In this document: positions 22,313 to 29,138 of the stretch, in pieces
How the letters are laid out: each line of letters opens with the position of its first letter
Numbering within the stretch: the first letter of the stretch is position 1
Origin: a virus
Virus record (IMG/VR): IMGVR_UViG_3300040801_004087
Location: 1 to 39,100 of that record
Direction: 5' to 3' (one strand)
Length of the DNA stretch: 39,100 bases
Notes under the pieces: generated by a model
Seen by the model: only the letters and a program-made list of their open reading frames with translations
Database searches by the model: none
What the model was told of the DNA's origin: nothing
Translations under genes and position numbers: made by a program

Positions 22313-22780
22313 ATGTCCGCCAAAACCCGCCAGACCTACGAAGTCCTGACCCCGCTCGTGCTGGAGGCCGGGAAGCCGGCAGCCGCCGTCGGCACGATCC
22401 TCGAGCTAACCAGCGAGGAGGCCATTCCTCTCCTCGGCGGCTTCGCGCCCGCGATCCGCACCGTGGCGATCCCGCTGGCGGACGAGGACAAGCCCGGCGC
22501 CGACGCGCGTGCCCTCGGCGAGATGACGAAGGCCGAGCTGCACCGCACGGCGAACGACGAGGGCGTCCAGATCAACGGTCTAACGACGAACAAGACCATC
22601 GCCTTCCGCATCGAGGCCGTGCGCGCCGCGCACGACCACCTGGAACGCGACGCGCTGACCGACATGACGGCCGAGGGCCTCCGCGAAGCGATCCTCGGCC
22701 TCGGCGGCGATGCGAAGGACGAAAAGGACGTCAAGGCGCTGGCCGACCTGCTCAAGGCCGCCGCCGGAGGGTCCGAATGA
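22313..22780 (+). CDS. Phage structural-region protein of unknown function
   Basis: This 155-aa protein has an N-terminal beta-type part (TYEVLTPLVLEAGKPAAAVG...) and a helical C-terminal half with a LEM/SAP-like segment (MTKAELHRTANDEGVQING). The ATG at 22313 follows GAAAGG. It lies between the major capsid gene and the tail module, where head-completion proteins are usual. No certain family assignment. Confidence 0.72.
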   Translation: MSAKTRQTYEVLTPLVLEAGKPAAAVGTILELTSEEAIPLLGGFAPAIRTVAIPLADEDKPGADARALGEMTKAELHRTANDEGVQINGLTTNKTIAFRIEAVRAAHDHLERDALTDMTAEGLREAILGLGGDAKDEKDVKALADLLKAAAGGSE

Positions 22781-23010
22781 TGGAGGGCTTCATCGAACGG
22801 ACGGCCGACCGGGACAAGGAAGATCGTTTCCTCGCGCTCGATGCCGCCGCCAAGCGAATCGCGGGCGACATCGAGGCGCTGAAGGCGCAGGCGATGCAGC
22901 TGAAGGGCGAGTGCAACAGCGCCGAAGCCGCCGACATCGAGGACCTGCTGTCGAACCTGAAGGTCGATCTGGCAAGGCGCCTCGGTCTCACCGTTCCGAA
23001 GCCGGAGTGA
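22777..23010 (+). CDS. Small coiled-coil protein
   Basis: This 77-aa acidic, helical protein (RFLALDAAAKRIAGDIEALK then AQAMQLKGECNSAEAADIED) has heptad-like spacing over most of its length. It starts with an ATGA overlap to the preceding stop. Function unknown. Confidence 0.68.
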   Translation: MMEGFIERTADRDKEDRFLALDAAAKRIAGDIEALKAQAMQLKGECNSAEAADIEDLLSNLKVDLARRLGLTVPKPE

Positions 23011-23017
23011 CGAAGCC

Positions 23018-24115
23018 TTGGGCTTTCTCGCAGATGGCTGGCGCTACCGCGTCCTCCTGACTGTTGCCGCAGCGTCGGTCGCGGGCGGCGTGCAGGCGAA
23101 CGTGCAGGCACCGCTGACGGCGGCGGTCGTCCCTGCCGATCTGTTCTCACAGGCTAGCGCATCGGGTGCCGACCTGCGCTTCTCCCTCGATGCCGAAGGC
23201 GACACGCCGCTGGCCTTCGATCTCGAACGCTGGAACGCGGTGTCCGGAGAGGTCCTGGTGCGCCCGCGCATTCCACTCCTCAGCACGTCGACGGAAATCT
23301 ATTTGTGGTGGGGCAAGTCTGATGCCACCGCGCCCGGACCGGGCGCTGCCTACGGACGTCACGCGGCCTGGGCGGGGGTCGCGGCTCGGTACGCCGGCGG
23401 CGACCCTGCGGATCGTACCGGAAACGGCCGCGACCTGACCGCAGCGGGCGGCAGCGTGGCGGTTGCCACCGGCGGTCCGCACGGCGGCGGTGTGTTTCGC
23501 GGAAACGGGACCGGCACCAGCTACTGGGCTGTCAGCGGTTTCTCGCTGCCGCTAGCGCCCGTCAGTTTTTCGGCCTGGCTGAAACCCTCCGCCGACAAGG
23601 GCACCGGTAACGGAATCCTTTCGCTCGACGGGGCTGGGCCGCACGATCTCGATTATGTGCGTCTGACCTGGCAGGACAACCAACCCGGCAACCCGCTGCG
23701 CGCGAATATCCGCACGATCAGTCCGTCCCGTAACGTCATCGCTGACCAGCTCGGCCCTGCGCCGGGCAGCTGGTCGTTTGGCCACGCTAGCTTTAGCACG
23801 GCGGAAACGCTCGCCATTCACAACGGTACGGCGGTCGCGAGCGCGGCCCCCAGCGGCACGGGCGACACCGGCCAGCGCCTTCTCGTTGGCGCAGCCAGCT
23901 TTACCGGCAGCGTGACCCAGACACACCAGAGCGATCTCGCCGACCTGACCGTGCGCACGGGCGCGACCACCCGCGACCGCGCCGCGCTCGACTACGCCGT
24001 TGAAAGCAACCCGGCCGCCTTCTGGTCCGTCGGCACGCCGGAGGATCTGCAGGCGGGTGCAGGGAGCGTCGTACCCCTGATCCAGCAGCAGCGCCTCCTG
24101 AGGCTCGCGGCGTGA
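23018..24115 (+). CDS. Virion protein with DUF2341 and LamG/concanavalin-like domains
   Basis: This 365-aa protein starts with a DUF2341-type domain (ADGWRYRVLLTV, then STEIYLWWGKSDA near residue 90) followed by a LamG-like jelly-roll (SFSAWLKPSADKGTGNGILS near 185-205, to about 320). These domains often bind carbohydrate on surface-exposed phage proteins. The start is a TTG at 23018 with GGAG 8-10 nt upstream. The next gene overlaps by 4 nt. The protein may be a head- or tail-associated adhesion factor. Confidence 0.75.
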   Translation: MGFLADGWRYRVLLTVAAASVAGGVQANVQAPLTAAVVPADLFSQASASGADLRFSLDAEGDTPLAFDLERWNAVSGEVLVRPRIPLLSTSTEIYLWWGKSDATAPGPGAAYGRHAAWAGVAARYAGGDPADRTGNGRDLTAAGGSVAVATGGPHGGGVFRGNGTGTSYWAVSGFSLPLAPVSFSAWLKPSADKGTGNGILSLDGAGPHDLDYVRLTWQDNQPGNPLRANIRTISPSRNVIADQLGPAPGSWSFGHASFSTAETLAIHNGTAVASAAPSGTGDTGQRLLVGAASFTGSVTQTHQSDLADLTVRTGATTRDRAALDYAVESNPAAFWSVGTPEDLQAGAGSVVPLIQQQRLLRLAA

Positions 24116-25155
24116 CGGAGCTCGTCCAGAACCTCGGCGGGCAGCGCGTCCTGATCGGGCCGTTCCTCGACGCCGGCGACGGCACCACCGCGCAGACCGC
24201 CCTGTCGATCGCGGCGGTCGACGTCCGGCTGTGGAAAGCGGGTGCGGCCGCCTTCGCCGCCGCCAGTGCGGCGGCGGTGCACGTCGAGGGCGGCTACTAC
24301 CGGCTCGACCTGTCCGCCGCAGACACGAGCGCGGCCGGGCCGCTGGTGATCGCCGTCTCGCTGTCCGGCAGCCTTCACGTCCGGCACGATCACCTCGTCC
24401 GGCCGAGCTCGATCCGCGCGGAGTTCGCGGACGTCCTGGCGGAGATCGGCGAGATCGACACGAACCTCGCCGCGCTGAACAACCTGTCGGCGTCGGCCGT
24501 GGAGGCCGCCGCGCTCGCTGCACTGAACAGTTACGATCCGCCGACGAAAGCGGAGTTCGACAGCGCCGTTTCCGGCCTCGCGACCTCGGTAGAGATCGCC
24601 GCGCTTGAGAACCTGTCCGCTGCCGAGGTCGGCACGCTCCTGAACCCGGTGGCGACAGCCGCCGGTGTCACGGCGCTGGTGGACGGCCTGAACGACGTCT
24701 CTGCCGCCGACGTGCGCGCCGAAGTGGACGCCGGGCTGTCTGCCTACGATCCGCCGACGAAAGCGGAGTTCGACGGCGCGGTCGCGGCGCTCGCGACGTC
24801 CGCCGAGATTGCCGCGCTCGAGAACCTCTCAGCCGCCGAGGTGGGCACGCTTCTGAACCCGCTGGCGACGGACGCCGCCGTTACCGCCGCGATCGATGCG
24901 CTGACCGACCTGTCGGCAGCCGACGTGCGCGCGGAGATCGACGCGGCGACCGCGCCGCTCGCGACCGGCGCGGCGCTCGGCCTCGTCGCCGGAACCCTCG
25001 GAACCGTCGCGGCGAACGTCGGCGACGTGAAGGCGAAGACGGCGCAGCTGACCTTCACCGAAGCCGGGCTCGCCGACGTGAACCTCAAGGCGATCAACGA
25101 CCAGGCGCTGACCGGCGACGGCTCGCTCGGCAACGAATTCGGGGTGTCCTCGTGA
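24112..25155 (+). CDS. Fibrous phage protein with 71-residue internal repeats
   Basis: This 347-aa protein has a globular N terminus (about residues 1-105; ALSIAAVDVRLWKAG, YYRLDLSAADTSAAGPLVIA) and a repetitive helical part. A 71-residue unit (YDPPTKAEFD, then IAALENLSAAEVGTLLNP, then VSAADVRAEVDA) occurs twice, followed by a partial third. The DNA repeats too: TACGATCCGCCGACGAAAGC at 24532 recurs 213 bp later at 24745. The unit looks like a fibre shaft segment. It starts at GTG 24112 (overlap with the preceding gene). Confidence 0.78.
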   Translation: MTELVQNLGGQRVLIGPFLDAGDGTTAQTALSIAAVDVRLWKAGAAAFAAASAAAVHVEGGYYRLDLSAADTSAAGPLVIAVSLSGSLHVRHDHLVRPSSIRAEFADVLAEIGEIDTNLAALNNLSASAVEAAALAALNSYDPPTKAEFDSAVSGLATSVEIAALENLSAAEVGTLLNPVATAAGVTALVDGLNDVSAADVRAEVDAGLSAYDPPTKAEFDGAVAALATSAEIAALENLSAAEVGTLLNPLATDAAVTAAIDALTDLSAADVRAEIDAATAPLATGAALGLVAGTLGTVAANVGDVKAKTAQLTFTEAGLADVNLKAINDQALTGDGSLGNEFGVSS

Positions 25156-25301
25156 GCGCGCTTTCCGGCACGATCTGGACGCTGGTGTGGGCGCCGGTCT
25201 GGGCGCCGGTCTGGGCGGCCGCCGAGGGCGACCCGCCGCCCGCTACCGCGCTGGCCGACCTTGCCCTGGTGCCCGCCCGCACCGTGACGGACGAGAGGTA
25301 G
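25152..25301 (+). CDS. Very small protein with WAPV repeats
   Basis: A 49-aa ORF (MSALSGTIWTLVWAPVWAPV...) starts at GTG 25152 overlapping the preceding stop as GTGA and ends at TAG 25299-25301, five bases before the next start. It has a Trp-rich hydrophobic N terminus coded by a 12-bp tandem repeat (TGGGCGCCGGTC twice). Coupling to both neighbours supports translation. Function unknown; the hydrophobic part could be membrane-seeking. Confidence 0.6.
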   Translation: MSALSGTIWTLVWAPVWAPVWAAAEGDPPPATALADLALVPARTVTDER

Positions 25302-25305
25302 GCGG

Positions 25306-26058
25306 ATGGCGCTGCGGCCCAAACTGAAGGAAGTCGCGGAGACGGAGGTCTACGCCTTCGACTTCGCGCGCGAGCTGAACAGCGAGACGATCGTGGAGAT
25401 CGTCGAGATCCTGACAGACCTGCAGCCGGGCAGCGCGTCCGGCGATCCGCTGACGGTCGTGGAAAGCGCGGTCGCCGGTACGGCCGTTCGCGTGCGGCTG
25501 TCCGGCGGCGCGGACGGCGGGCGCTACCGGGTCGCCGTCAAGGTTCGCGATTCGGGCGGCGGGGTCTGGCAGACGCCGCAGGAGTTCGTCGGCGTTGCGC
25601 TCGCCTGGTCGCAACCGGACGGCACGGGCCGCTACCTGAGCCTCAAACGCTTCGTGGAGCGTGCGGGCGTCGACCGCACCACCGACCTGACCGACGAACA
25701 CGGCCGCGGCACCCCCGATCCGGAGGTGCTCGGCCGCGCGATCGCGGACGCCGAGGCCGAGATCGATTCCAATCTCGCGGCGCGCTACGACACGCCGCTA
25801 AGCGCTGTCCCCGAGGTGATCGAGACGGTCGCCTTCGACCTCGCCATCGCGCGACTCTACCTCCGCACCGAACCGCCGGCGGGGATCGCGGGCCGCGCGA
25901 AGGAAGCGAAGGACACGCTGCGGCGGCTAGCGTCGGGTGCGATGACGCTGCCCAACGCGGCCGCGCAGACCGCCGCGCCGTCGACCTCGCCGATCCTGAT
26001 CTCCTCACCGGGCCGGATCTACCCGCCCGGCAGCCTCGACGAGTTCAGCCGTGGCTGA
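25306..26058 (+). CDS. Fusion of tail adaptor-like domain and Mu gp36-like (DUF1320) domain
   Basis: In this 250-aa protein, residues 1-105 (KEVAETEVYAFDFARELNSE, then beta strands to WQTPQEFVGVAL) resemble the small phage fibre-tail adaptor domain. Residues 110-220 match DUF1320 / Mu gp36, a head-tail connector, with DPEVLGRAIADAEAEIDSNL then AARYDTPLSAVPEVIETVAF and AKEAKDTLRRLASG. In Mu-like phages these are normally separate genes. The fused form is read without interruption. The C-terminal tail is Pro/Ser-rich. Confidence 0.8.
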   Translation: MALRPKLKEVAETEVYAFDFARELNSETIVEIVEILTDLQPGSASGDPLTVVESAVAGTAVRVRLSGGADGGRYRVAVKVRDSGGGVWQTPQEFVGVALAWSQPDGTGRYLSLKRFVERAGVDRTTDLTDEHGRGTPDPEVLGRAIADAEAEIDSNLAARYDTPLSAVPEVIETVAFDLAIARLYLRTEPPAGIAGRAKEAKDTLRRLASGAMTLPNAAAQTAAPSTSPILISSPGRIYPPGSLDEFSRG

Positions 26059-26581
26059 GCCGATGGAGATCACGCTCGACCTGCGCGACGTCCGCGCCGA
26101 TCTCGGGCGCCTGGCTGCGCGCCTGGAGGATCCCGCGCCGGTGATGGCCGAGATCGCGCAGCATCTGGAACTGTCCACGCAGCGCCGGTTCGAGCTCGAG
26201 GAGGGGCCGGACGGCACCGCCTGGCTGAAGTCGCGCCGCGCAAAGGCGGAGGGCGGCAAGACGCTGCAGAAGACGCGGGCGCTGCTGCGCTCGATCCGCA
26301 GCGCGTCGAGCGCGGAAGAATCGGTCGTGGGGGTCGCGAAATCGGGCGGACCGGGGATCTACGCAGCCATGCACCAGTTCGGCGCGACGATCGTCGCCAA
26401 GACCGCGAAGGGCCTCAGCTTCTCGGTTCGGGGCGAGGGCGGAAAGCCGAAGCGCGTGGTGGTGAAATCCGTGAGGATTCCGGCGCGGCCGTTTCTCGGC
26501 CTGTCGGACGGCGACCGCTCGGCCGTGCGCGGCATCGTCGGCGATTATCTCGCGGGCGCGGTGGGAGGGCAGCGTCCATGA
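26051..26581 (+). CDS. Mu G-like virion morphogenesis / tail completion protein
   Basis: This 176-aa protein shows the phage virion morphogenesis (gpG/gpS) pattern: LDLRDVRADLGRLAARLEDP, then QHLELSTQRRFELEEGPDGT then AWLKSR, and near the end IPARPFLGLSDGDRSAV. The family closes the head-tail joint. The GTG at 26051 overlaps the preceding gene by 8 nt, and its stop overlaps the next ATG. In Mu the G gene follows F directly, but here F is on the opposite arm. Confidence 0.88.
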   Translation: MAEPMEITLDLRDVRADLGRLAARLEDPAPVMAEIAQHLELSTQRRFELEEGPDGTAWLKSRRAKAEGGKTLQKTRALLRSIRSASSAEESVVGVAKSGGPGIYAAMHQFGATIVAKTAKGLSFSVRGEGGKPKRVVVKSVRIPARPFLGLSDGDRSAVRGIVGDYLAGAVGGQRP

Positions 26582-27006
26582 ATTTCGCGCCCATCGTCCA
26601 GCGCCTTCAGGATTTCGGAATGCCGCGCGTGAACCGCGTCGGCGCTTTCGCGCTGATCGCCGCAGAACCCGTCAACCACCTGCCCGCGACCTTCGTGGTG
26701 CCGGGCGAGGAGCGCGTCGAACCGCGCCGGAAGATCGCCGGCAAGTACGACCAGCGGATCAACTGCGACTTCCTCGTCTACCTGATCGTCGGGGCGGAGC
26801 GCGCGAACGCGGACGCGATCGACCGCGATTACGACCGCTACTCCGCGCTCGCGGTCGATGCGCTGACCGGCTGGGTCCACCCGGACGCGGAGGGCCGCGC
26901 GACCGAGTACCAGGGCGCGGAGCTCCTCAGCCTGAAACAGCGCGAGCTGGGGTGGGGCATCGCCTTCCGCACCTTCCGCCGCATCACCCGAACCGAGACC
27001 GACTGA
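26578..27006 (+). CDS. Tail terminator-like protein (Mu gp37 position)
   Basis: This 142-aa protein (IVQRLQDFGMPRVNRVGAFA, VPGEERVEPRRKIAGKYDQR, FLVYLIVGAERANADAIDRD) has the gene position and size of the Mu gp37 / tail terminator family that caps the tail tube before joining. Similarity was judged by pattern only. It is coupled to the G-like gene by ATGA. Confidence 0.7.
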   Translation: MNFAPIVQRLQDFGMPRVNRVGAFALIAAEPVNHLPATFVVPGEERVEPRRKIAGKYDQRINCDFLVYLIVGAERANADAIDRDYDRYSALAVDALTGWVHPDAEGRATEYQGAELLSLKQRELGWGIAFRTFRRITRTETD

Positions 27007-27043
27007 ACCCTGCCTGCAATCCGCCTGAAAGGACGCTGAAACC

Positions 27044-27349
27044 GTGACGAAAGCCAAACCGAAGAGCCCGCCAGCCGAGCCGCAGGCCGAAGCGGCCCCG
27101 CCCACGCGGTCGGAGGCTGCCGACGGCCGGTCGCCGAACGAAGTCGAACCGTCCCCGGTGCCCGGCTGGTTCGACCAGAAGGCGCACCTGCGCCTCGCCG
27201 ACGGGCGGATCATGGAACACGCGACCGGACGGTTCCTGAACGGTGACGGCGACCCTGCGTCGCCCGCCGTCAGGAAGCACGAACCCGTCCGCGAACGGAT
27301 CGCGGGCGACGATGCCGCAGCCGCCCCCGACCCCCCGAAGAAGGACTGA
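27044..27349 (+). CDS. Small Pro/Ala-rich protein of unknown function
   Basis: This 101-aa polar protein has a disordered N-terminal third (KAKPKSPPAEPQAEAAPPTR), a short ordered middle (WFDQKAHLRLADGRIMEHAT) and a basic/acidic tail. GTG 27044 follows GAAAGGA at normal spacing. It sits just before the tail tube gene, where Mu gp38 lies. Function unknown. Confidence 0.68.
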   Translation: MTKAKPKSPPAEPQAEAAPPTRSEAADGRSPNEVEPSPVPGWFDQKAHLRLADGRIMEHATGRFLNGDGDPASPAVRKHEPVRERIAGDDAAAAPDPPKKD

Positions 27350-27352
27350 TCA

Positions 27353-28294
27353 ATGCGCGACCTCAGCTACATTCTCGCCGCTCGCGAGAGCACCTACGCC
27401 ACTGCCCCGGCGATGACTGGCCCCGCCAACACGCAGGAGATCTGGGACTACAACCCGGAACCGGCGATCTACGACGAGCAGCACCGCCGCGCGCAGCGGA
27501 TCGTTCCGGGCGCGCGCAGCTCGGTGATGGTGCACGGCCGCCAGCGCCACCCGTTCAAGTTCGACCTGCGCGGCTCCGGCACCGACACCGTGGCCCCGCG
27601 CTGGACCGCGTTCCTGGGCGCGGCGATGTACGGCGACCCGGTCCCGGACACCGATCATGTCGATTACCCGCTCCTGTCGACGGCGGAAGGGGATAGCCTG
27701 GCGCTGATCGGCCAGAAGGACCGCGTGAAGATGACGCCGACCGGCGTGCGCGGAAACATTCGCTTTGTGTTCGAGGAGGGCCGCGAACCCTACGGCGATG
27801 CGGACTTCATGGGCCTTCTGCCCGCACTGCCCGTCGGGGCGGCCCCGGTCGCGCCGGTCTTCCCGAGCGAACCGGACGCCGAGCCCGTCACGAGCGAGAA
27901 CACGACCATCCAGATCGACGGCTACAGCGTGCTTCTCCGCTCGCTGACGATCGATCTGGGGATGAAGACCGCCTACCGCAGCCTGGTCGGTTCGGAGCGG
28001 ATCACCTTCACCAGCGACAACACCGGCGACCGCCGCCAGGTCGGCGGCCGGATCGTGGCGGAACTGCCCGACCCCTCGGTCAAGTCCTTCTTCGAGAAGG
28101 TCGCCGCGCAGCAGACGATGGGCTTCAGCGTGGTTCACGGGTCCGGCGCGGGCCGGATCATCTCGTTTGCGAGCGGACAGCTGCGGATGAAGCCGATCAG
28201 CTTCTCCGAGGAGCAGGGCGAGATCATGATGACGGCCGATCTCTCCTTCGTGCCGGTCCTCGCGAACAACGACATCACGCTGACGACGAGCTGA
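27353..28294 (+). CDS. Major tail tube protein (siphovirus type)
   Basis: This 313-aa beta-rich protein lies between the connector genes and the G/GT chaperones, the fixed place of the siphovirus tube protein. Recognisable stretches are FKFDLRGSGTDTVAPRWTAF, LLRSLTIDLGMKTAYRSLVG and SERITFTSDNTGDRRQVGGR. No sheath gene follows, so the tail is non-contractile, as in the B3/D3112-type transposable phages and not Mu. Confidence 0.82.
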   Translation: MRDLSYILAARESTYATAPAMTGPANTQEIWDYNPEPAIYDEQHRRAQRIVPGARSSVMVHGRQRHPFKFDLRGSGTDTVAPRWTAFLGAAMYGDPVPDTDHVDYPLLSTAEGDSLALIGQKDRVKMTPTGVRGNIRFVFEEGREPYGDADFMGLLPALPVGAAPVAPVFPSEPDAEPVTSENTTIQIDGYSVLLRSLTIDLGMKTAYRSLVGSERITFTSDNTGDRRQVGGRIVAELPDPSVKSFFEKVAAQQTMGFSVVHGSGAGRIISFASGQLRMKPISFSEEQGEIMMTADLSFVPVLANNDITLTTS

Positions 28295-28305
28295 AGGAGG
28301 CGCGC

Positions 28306-28800
28306 ATGTTCACGCTCAAGACACAGGTCGCCTACTGGTGGCCGGTCATCTGGAACGGCGCGTCGGCCGAGGAGCCGGGCGCGGTCATCGAAAACCGCCT
28401 CGACGTCAAGTTCCGCCGCAAGGACCGCTCTGACCTGAAGGCTTTGTTCGGCGACGAGCTGGAGCGGGCGAAGGGGCAGTCGCCACTCGACCTGCGCTTC
28501 GGCGACCCGGAACGGGACCGGGAGATCGTCGACCAGCTGGTCGACGGCTGGCGCGGACTGTTCGACGAGGACGGCCGGAACGAGCTGCCGTTTGCCGACC
28601 CGTACATCGGCCAGATGATCGAGCTGCCGGGCTTCATGCACGGCCTCGTCCTCGCCTATTTCAAATTCGTCGGCGGCGTCGAGGAGACGCGCCGGGGAAA
28701 CTCGAACGGGTCGCCCGCTGGTGGGCCGGCGACCGATCCGAAGCCCGAAGCGGCAGCGCCGGCGAGCGCGAACGCTGGGACGAGCGCGCCCGCGCGCTAG
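28306..28800 (+). CDS. Tail assembly chaperone G
   Basis: This 164-aa protein is the short product of the tail chaperone pair, binding the tape measure during assembly. Recognisable parts are ENRLDVKFRRKDRSDLKALF and IVDQLVDGWRGLFDEDGRNE then LPFADPYIGQMIELPGF. Its tail after residue 130 is low-complexity (Ser, Gly, Pro, Ala), as expected when the sequence is mainly constrained in the other frame. AGGAGG precedes the ATG. The slippery site GGGAAAC is at 28695-28701. Confidence 0.88.
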   Translation: MFTLKTQVAYWWPVIWNGASAEEPGAVIENRLDVKFRRKDRSDLKALFGDELERAKGQSPLDLRFGDPERDREIVDQLVDGWRGLFDEDGRNELPFADPYIGQMIELPGFMHGLVLAYFKFVGGVEETRRGNSNGSPAGGPATDPKPEAAAPASANAGTSAPAR

Positions 28801-29138
28801 CCGAATGGGAGCTGTCCACCACCCGGATCGAGGCCGAGCTCGGCCCGCGCCCCGCTGCGCCCTCGGCGGGCGTGGAGGCCGTCGAGCTTCAGGCGGACGA
28901 CGAGGGGCAGGTCGCGCTCCTGTTCCTGGCGATGGACACGCAGTGGCGCTGGACGGGCGAGGGTATCCGCACCGGCCTCGACGTGTCGGCGCTGGAGACG
29001 GTCGCGCGGCTGAACGGGATCGAGCTGCGCGCGGACGCGGCGTTTATGGCCGACCTTCGCGCGATGGAGCGCGCGGCGGTGAAGGTGTTCCAGGAGGAGC
29101 GGCTGCGCGTTCTCCGCGACGCGCGGCGCGGTGGGTAG
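28306..29138 (+). CDS. Tail assembly chaperone fusion G-T by programmed -1 frameshift
   Basis: A slip at GGGAAAC moves translation from RRGN to the -1 frame, giving RGKLERVARWWAGDRSEA, then ERERWDERARALAEWELS, and a C-terminal T domain with VALLFLAMDTQWRWTGEG. The second frame is open from 28701 to the stop at 29138. The fusion is 277 aa against 164 aa for G alone. This is the lambda G/GT arrangement. An internal ATG at 28872 exists but has no ribosome-binding site, so the T part is probably made only as a fusion. Confidence 0.85.
28695..28701 (+). promoter_or_regulatory. Programmed -1 ribosomal frameshift site GGGAAAC
   Basis: In the zero frame the bases read G-GGA-AAC, the canonical X-XXY-YYZ heptamer. 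After slipping to GGG-AAA the next codon CTC begins the open -1 frame. The lambda G/GT site is GGGAAAG, so the heptamer is nearly identical. Confidence 0.88.

Noticed and set aside
21187-22323. 378-codon minus-strand ORF opposite the major capsid gene
   Set aside because: Antisense of the capsid gene, Arg/Gly/Val-rich without domains and against the operon direction.
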